Assembly: GCA_009829735.1 (NCBI GenBank)
Contig: CM020620.1
Coordinates: 16,574,354-16,638,353, forward strand
From: Pyropia yezoensis
Taxonomy: Eukaryota; Rhodophyta; Bangiophyceae; Bangiales; Bangiaceae
DNA length: 64,000 nucleotides
Direction of reading: 5' to 3'
Positions 61,330-64,000 of this stretch are shown one piece after another. Within the stretch, counting starts at the first letter, position 1; the number at the start of each line of letters is the position of its first letter. A program made the translations under genes and the position numbers. The notes under the pieces are model-generated. The model was not told where the DNA came from. It did no database searches and saw nothing but the letters and a program-made list of their open reading frames with translations.

Positions 61330-63558
61330 CTACGCCTCTTCCCGTCCGTCACGTGCAAGCTCTTCGACAGTTAGGGAATCCCCCAGAGCCGCCACCGTTG
61401 ACACAGGTCGTGGATGAGGAGGAGCTACTTGTAGTGGGTTGTCGGGCGCAGGTGGAGCGTCGTCCTCTTCATCCGATGATAGCCCATTGTCCCCTCGCTT
61501 GCGCTTGGCCTTTGTGACGCCCTTGTCCTTGGGTGTTGGCGGTGGCCGCCCCTTCTTTGCCGGAGGTGGCCGCCCTCCATCAGGACCTTGCCGCTTTTTT
61601 TCGGCCCGCTTGAGCCCCGCCAGCCGAGGCAAGGCCTCGCCGTCGGGTCCCGTCGGGATGTCAAATGCAGAAAAGAGGAAGAACTTCCAAAACTTGCAGA
61701 GCGATGCCGCCAAGAGGACGCCAATCTGCTTGAGGCGGAGCTTGCACGCGTCACGATGCCAAGGCGGGAAGAGGGAGAACAGGGTCACCTCGACCTTCTT
61801 GTCTTCCGTCCAGTAGTTGTTGAGCAGCATGTCGATGGGGACGATGCGCGACCACGACCACTGCACGTCCCCGGCCGTGCGGGCGTCCATAGTTGCGCTG
61901 ATAGCGCTTGACATGATCCTTAACCGCTTCCCCACCACTTGATTGATGGACGTCATGCCCATGGTCGACAGCATAGCATTAATAGTGGCCTCCGTCACCG
62001 TCTTAGAGCCCATCTTGACGTCATTAAGAGACTGCATCAACCCAGGGGAGTGCTGCTCCAAGGAAGGACAAGCAGTTGGAACAGCTACAGCCGCTGCAGC
62101 TTTGCGAAGAGCAATCTTGCCGCCACTCCCAGCGAAGGCAGGCGTAGGCGGCGTGCCAGAGCCACTCTTCGATGCCGCTGCTGAAATAAAAGGGCGTCTC
62201 TGCGTCCACCACTCTCGCATGAAGGCGTCCTCAAACTCCATGGAAGAGGCGTCCTGAGAGCAGTCAATCACAGCCCCGTTGTAAGGTTCCGCATCAGTAC
62301 CGGTCCCACGCTCGACGACGAGAGACACCTTGGACCACTGCTTCTGCTCGGACAGGTCCATACCCAGCCGCGACAGATTGCGGAGGATCAGGCTCGAAAC
62401 AGCGTCAAGCGAACCGACAAAAGACGATCTCGCAGATGACGCAGATGGCATTGACGCGCTATGGCCAGTAGAGAGAGCTGCCTGAGCGGCGGAGGGTGAC
62501 CCTGATGCCAAAGAGGTCGTTGATGACCGTCCATGATCTGCAGGTCGTGCCGTCGACCCTGTCGACGGTAGCTTGAATGGCAGCGGTGCGGCCGCCAACG
62601 CCAACGACGTTGGCGCAGCAGCTGCTTGAGTCAATGGTGCCTCTGGCCGAGATGAAACCGACATGTGCGCCCGTCCCGAAGCCGCAAGGAGCGGCGCCGA
62701 GGATGCGCGGGGTGGCGGCGGCGGTGTTGACCGCAATCCAGCTCCCGTGGCACCAGCCCTCGTCGGGGCAGCCAGAGCCGGCGAAGGCCGAGGTGCTGAC
62801 GTCACGCCATTCGGGGAGGCACCACGAGGTGGCATTTCACCTCGCTGCTGCTGCACGGCCGCAGAGGGACCATATGTCAGAGTGCCACGACCCCCCGACG
62901 GAGCTCTCGGTTGCTGCGTCGGTGTTGGAGACACCGGGGCGTCCTGTGGCGTACCTTCCGCACACGTTCGCGTCGGAGATGGCTGCTGGGGCCGGGGCGG
63001 CAGGGTAAACGGCGCCCCTTGTGGAGCACTCTGCCCCGGTGTCGTAGAAGAACGAGGTGGTGGAGACCACACAGCAGGCAGCGCAGGTCGGTGCGACTGC
63101 GGCTGCGTCAGCGGCAGCAATAGCCCCGTCGACTGAGGAAGTAGTGGCCGCGGCGACAGTGGCGGCCGTGGCCATGAAGACCGCGGCGACGGTTGCCGTG
63201 AAGCCGGCTGCCCTGAGGGGCTCTCGAATGAAGTCAGCGGAAGTGCCTCACCCAAAGATGCACAGCGTCTCCCACCGACGGGCAGCGGCTGCGAAAATGG
63301 AAAAGCGGGCGAGGCCGAGAACCGACCAGCGCCAGAATCGACACCACCACCAGCAAAGCCACTCCAATCGGGCTGAGTGATTGGCGTGTCAGGAAGGGGA
63401 GGCAGCTCTGGCAGGTACGCAGTATGAGGGGGCAAGAGCACCCAACCCGGAGCAACAGGGGGGCACACAGAAAGCGTCGCATAGCCTGCGTCTGTCGATG
63501 CAGCGTAGCCGGTGGGCGGTGGTGGACGTGGGGGAGCGACCGTCGGTATCGACGCCAT
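61330..63558 (-). CDS. Pro/Ser-rich protein of unknown function, in frame upstream of the Ulp1-type protease
   Basis: 742 codons from ATG 63558 (MASIPTVAPPRP) to TAG 61330-61332. The first 380 residues are Pro/Ser/Ala-rich and disordered. Residues about 385-630 look folded (SSLILRNLSRLGMDLSEQKQW, FEDAFMREWWTQRRPF, INAMLSTMGMTSINQVVGKRL, MLLNNYWTEDKKVEVTLFSLF). The end is a basic nuclear-localisation-like stretch (KKRQGPDGGRPPPAKKGRPP) then acidic (SSDEEDD). I recognise no domain. After the TAG the same frame stays open into the protease, so the two may have been one protein of about 1,130 residues. C48 domains in transposon proteins usually sit at the C-terminus, which fits. Confidence 0.6.
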   Translation of the reverse strand: MASIPTVAPPRPPPPTGYAASTDAGYATLSVCPPVAPGWVLLPPHTAYLPELPPLPDTPITQPDWSGFAGGGVDSGAGRFSASPAFPFSQPLPVGGRRCASLGEALPLTSFESPSGQPASRQPSPRSSWPRPPLSPRPLLPQSTGLLLPLTQPQSHRPALPAVWSPPPRSSTTPGQSAPQGAPFTLPPRPQQPSPTRTCAEGTPQDAPVSPTPTQQPRAPSGGRGTLTYGPSAAVQQQRGEMPPRGASPNGVTSAPRPSPALAAPTRAGATGAGLRSTPPPPPRASSAPLLAASGRAHMSVSSRPEAPLTQAAAAPTSLALAAAPLPFKLPSTGSTARPADHGRSSTTSLASGSPSAAQAALSTGHSASMPSASSARSSFVGSLDAVSSLILRNLSRLGMDLSEQKQWSKVSLVVERGTGTDAEPYNGAVIDCSQDASSMEFEDAFMREWWTQRRPFISAAASKSGSGTPPTPAFAGSGGKIALRKAAAAVAVPTACPSLEQHSPGLMQSLNDVKMGSKTVTEATINAMLSTMGMTSINQVVGKRLRIMSSAISATMDARTAGDVQWSWSRIVPIDMLLNNYWTEDKKVEVTLFSLFPPWHRDACKLRLKQIGVLLAASLCKFWKFFLFSAFDIPTGPDGEALPRLAGLKRAEKKRQGPDGGRPPPAKKGRPPPTPKDKGVTKAKRKRGDNGLSSDEEDDAPPAPDNPLQVAPPHPRPVSTVAALGDSLTVEELARDGREEA

Positions 63559-64000
63559 TCTGGTGAGGTGTGGTGCTCTCCTTCAGCGTCACCGACACGC
63601 ACGCGCCGATCCAACGCCAGCACGCAGCCCGTCCTAGCGCGCGGCCGAAGCGAGCGCACGGCCGCCGCCCGCGTCGAGCCGCCGCCCGCGTCCACCGCGC
63701 CTAGGCTCGCCGTCCATACACGCTACAGAACCGACTCAAGGCGCTACACGGTAGGCGGGAGCAGGGACGTGACAATAGGTGCTGCAGACGCCAGCCTCGA
63801 GGTGCAGCAAGACGACACCATCATCCATGTAGCCGCGAAAAAGTGCGCGGCGCCCGCCCTGCGGGACCATCCACCCGGCGCGGGAAGCGCAGTGGCGCGC
63901 AGCAAAATGGCGCGCGCGTCGGCGCAGGCGGGAGGAGCAGCGTGAAGCGGCCCGCGCCAAGATCCGCGCGCCACGGCGTCGCAGGGAGATCGGCTCCATC
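63559..64000. other. Upstream region of the Pro/Ser-rich gene, no feature identified
   Basis: GC-rich, CGCG-dense. No TATA-like word or terminal repeat is evident before the window ends. Confidence 0.3.

Overview
The window looks like nuclear DNA of a GC-rich, intron-poor eukaryote. A bangiophyte red alga of the Porphyra/Pyropia type is my best guess, but this is inference: no host marker gene fixes the taxon. Reasons: very high GC with long G/C homopolymers and GCC/GCG arrays, mostly single-exon genes with occasional GT-AG introns, and an accessory landscape dominated by eukaryotic transposons (PIF/Harbinger, Tc1/IS630-like DDE, KDZ/Zisupton-like, Ty3 chromovirus). A 500-N scaffold gap lies at 14431-14930.

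Layout. 1-1.3 kb: a broken zinc-knuckle gene. 1.4-7.0 kb: low-complexity GC repeats with one small pseudogene (secreted, expansin-like). 7.07-22.9 kb: a palindromic block. Long inverted repeats (left 7066-9160, right 20081-22886), built of G-rich minisatellite units, flank a central unit with a DDE transposase on the minus strand and a divergent zinc-knuckle gene on the plus strand. That central unit is present twice, on either side of the N gap, and the copies start and stop at the gap. This is most simply an unmerged contig overlap, so the real locus is probably about 10.4 kb with one transposase and one zinc-knuckle gene.

24.14-41.09 kb: a complete PIF/Harbinger element with matching terminal inverted repeats and a TAA target duplication. 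It carries a transposase (+) with a premature TGA and a convergent SAP-type partner gene (-). A 10.7-kb Ty3 chromovirus (26540-37261) with 363-bp LTRs and a CTTGG target duplication has jumped into exon 1 of the partner gene, nine bases from its 5' splice site. The chromovirus has gag, pol with a C-terminal chromodomain, and an unexplained 789-codon antisense reading frame between pol and its 3' LTR.

41-51.7 kb: small inverted-repeat elements, a pogo/CENP-B-like transposase fragment, one convincing cellular-type gene (secreted class-C beta-lactamase/serine hydrolase, 46.1-48.6 kb), a 1.28-kb TIR element and GC minisatellites. 51.8-63.6 kb: a KDZ/Zisupton-like transposase (+), a degenerate array of about 153-bp units, and a convergent Ulp1-type cysteine protease gene (-) in the same frame as an upstream 742-codon Pro/Ser-rich frame, separated from it by one TAG.

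The genes do not form a pathway. They are independent selfish elements, some nested, with one probable host gene among them. The most novel items are the paralogous zinc-knuckle family (window start plus the DDE element), the chromovirus antisense frame, the Harbinger/chromovirus nest with exact boundaries, and the 153-bp array beside the KDZ locus.
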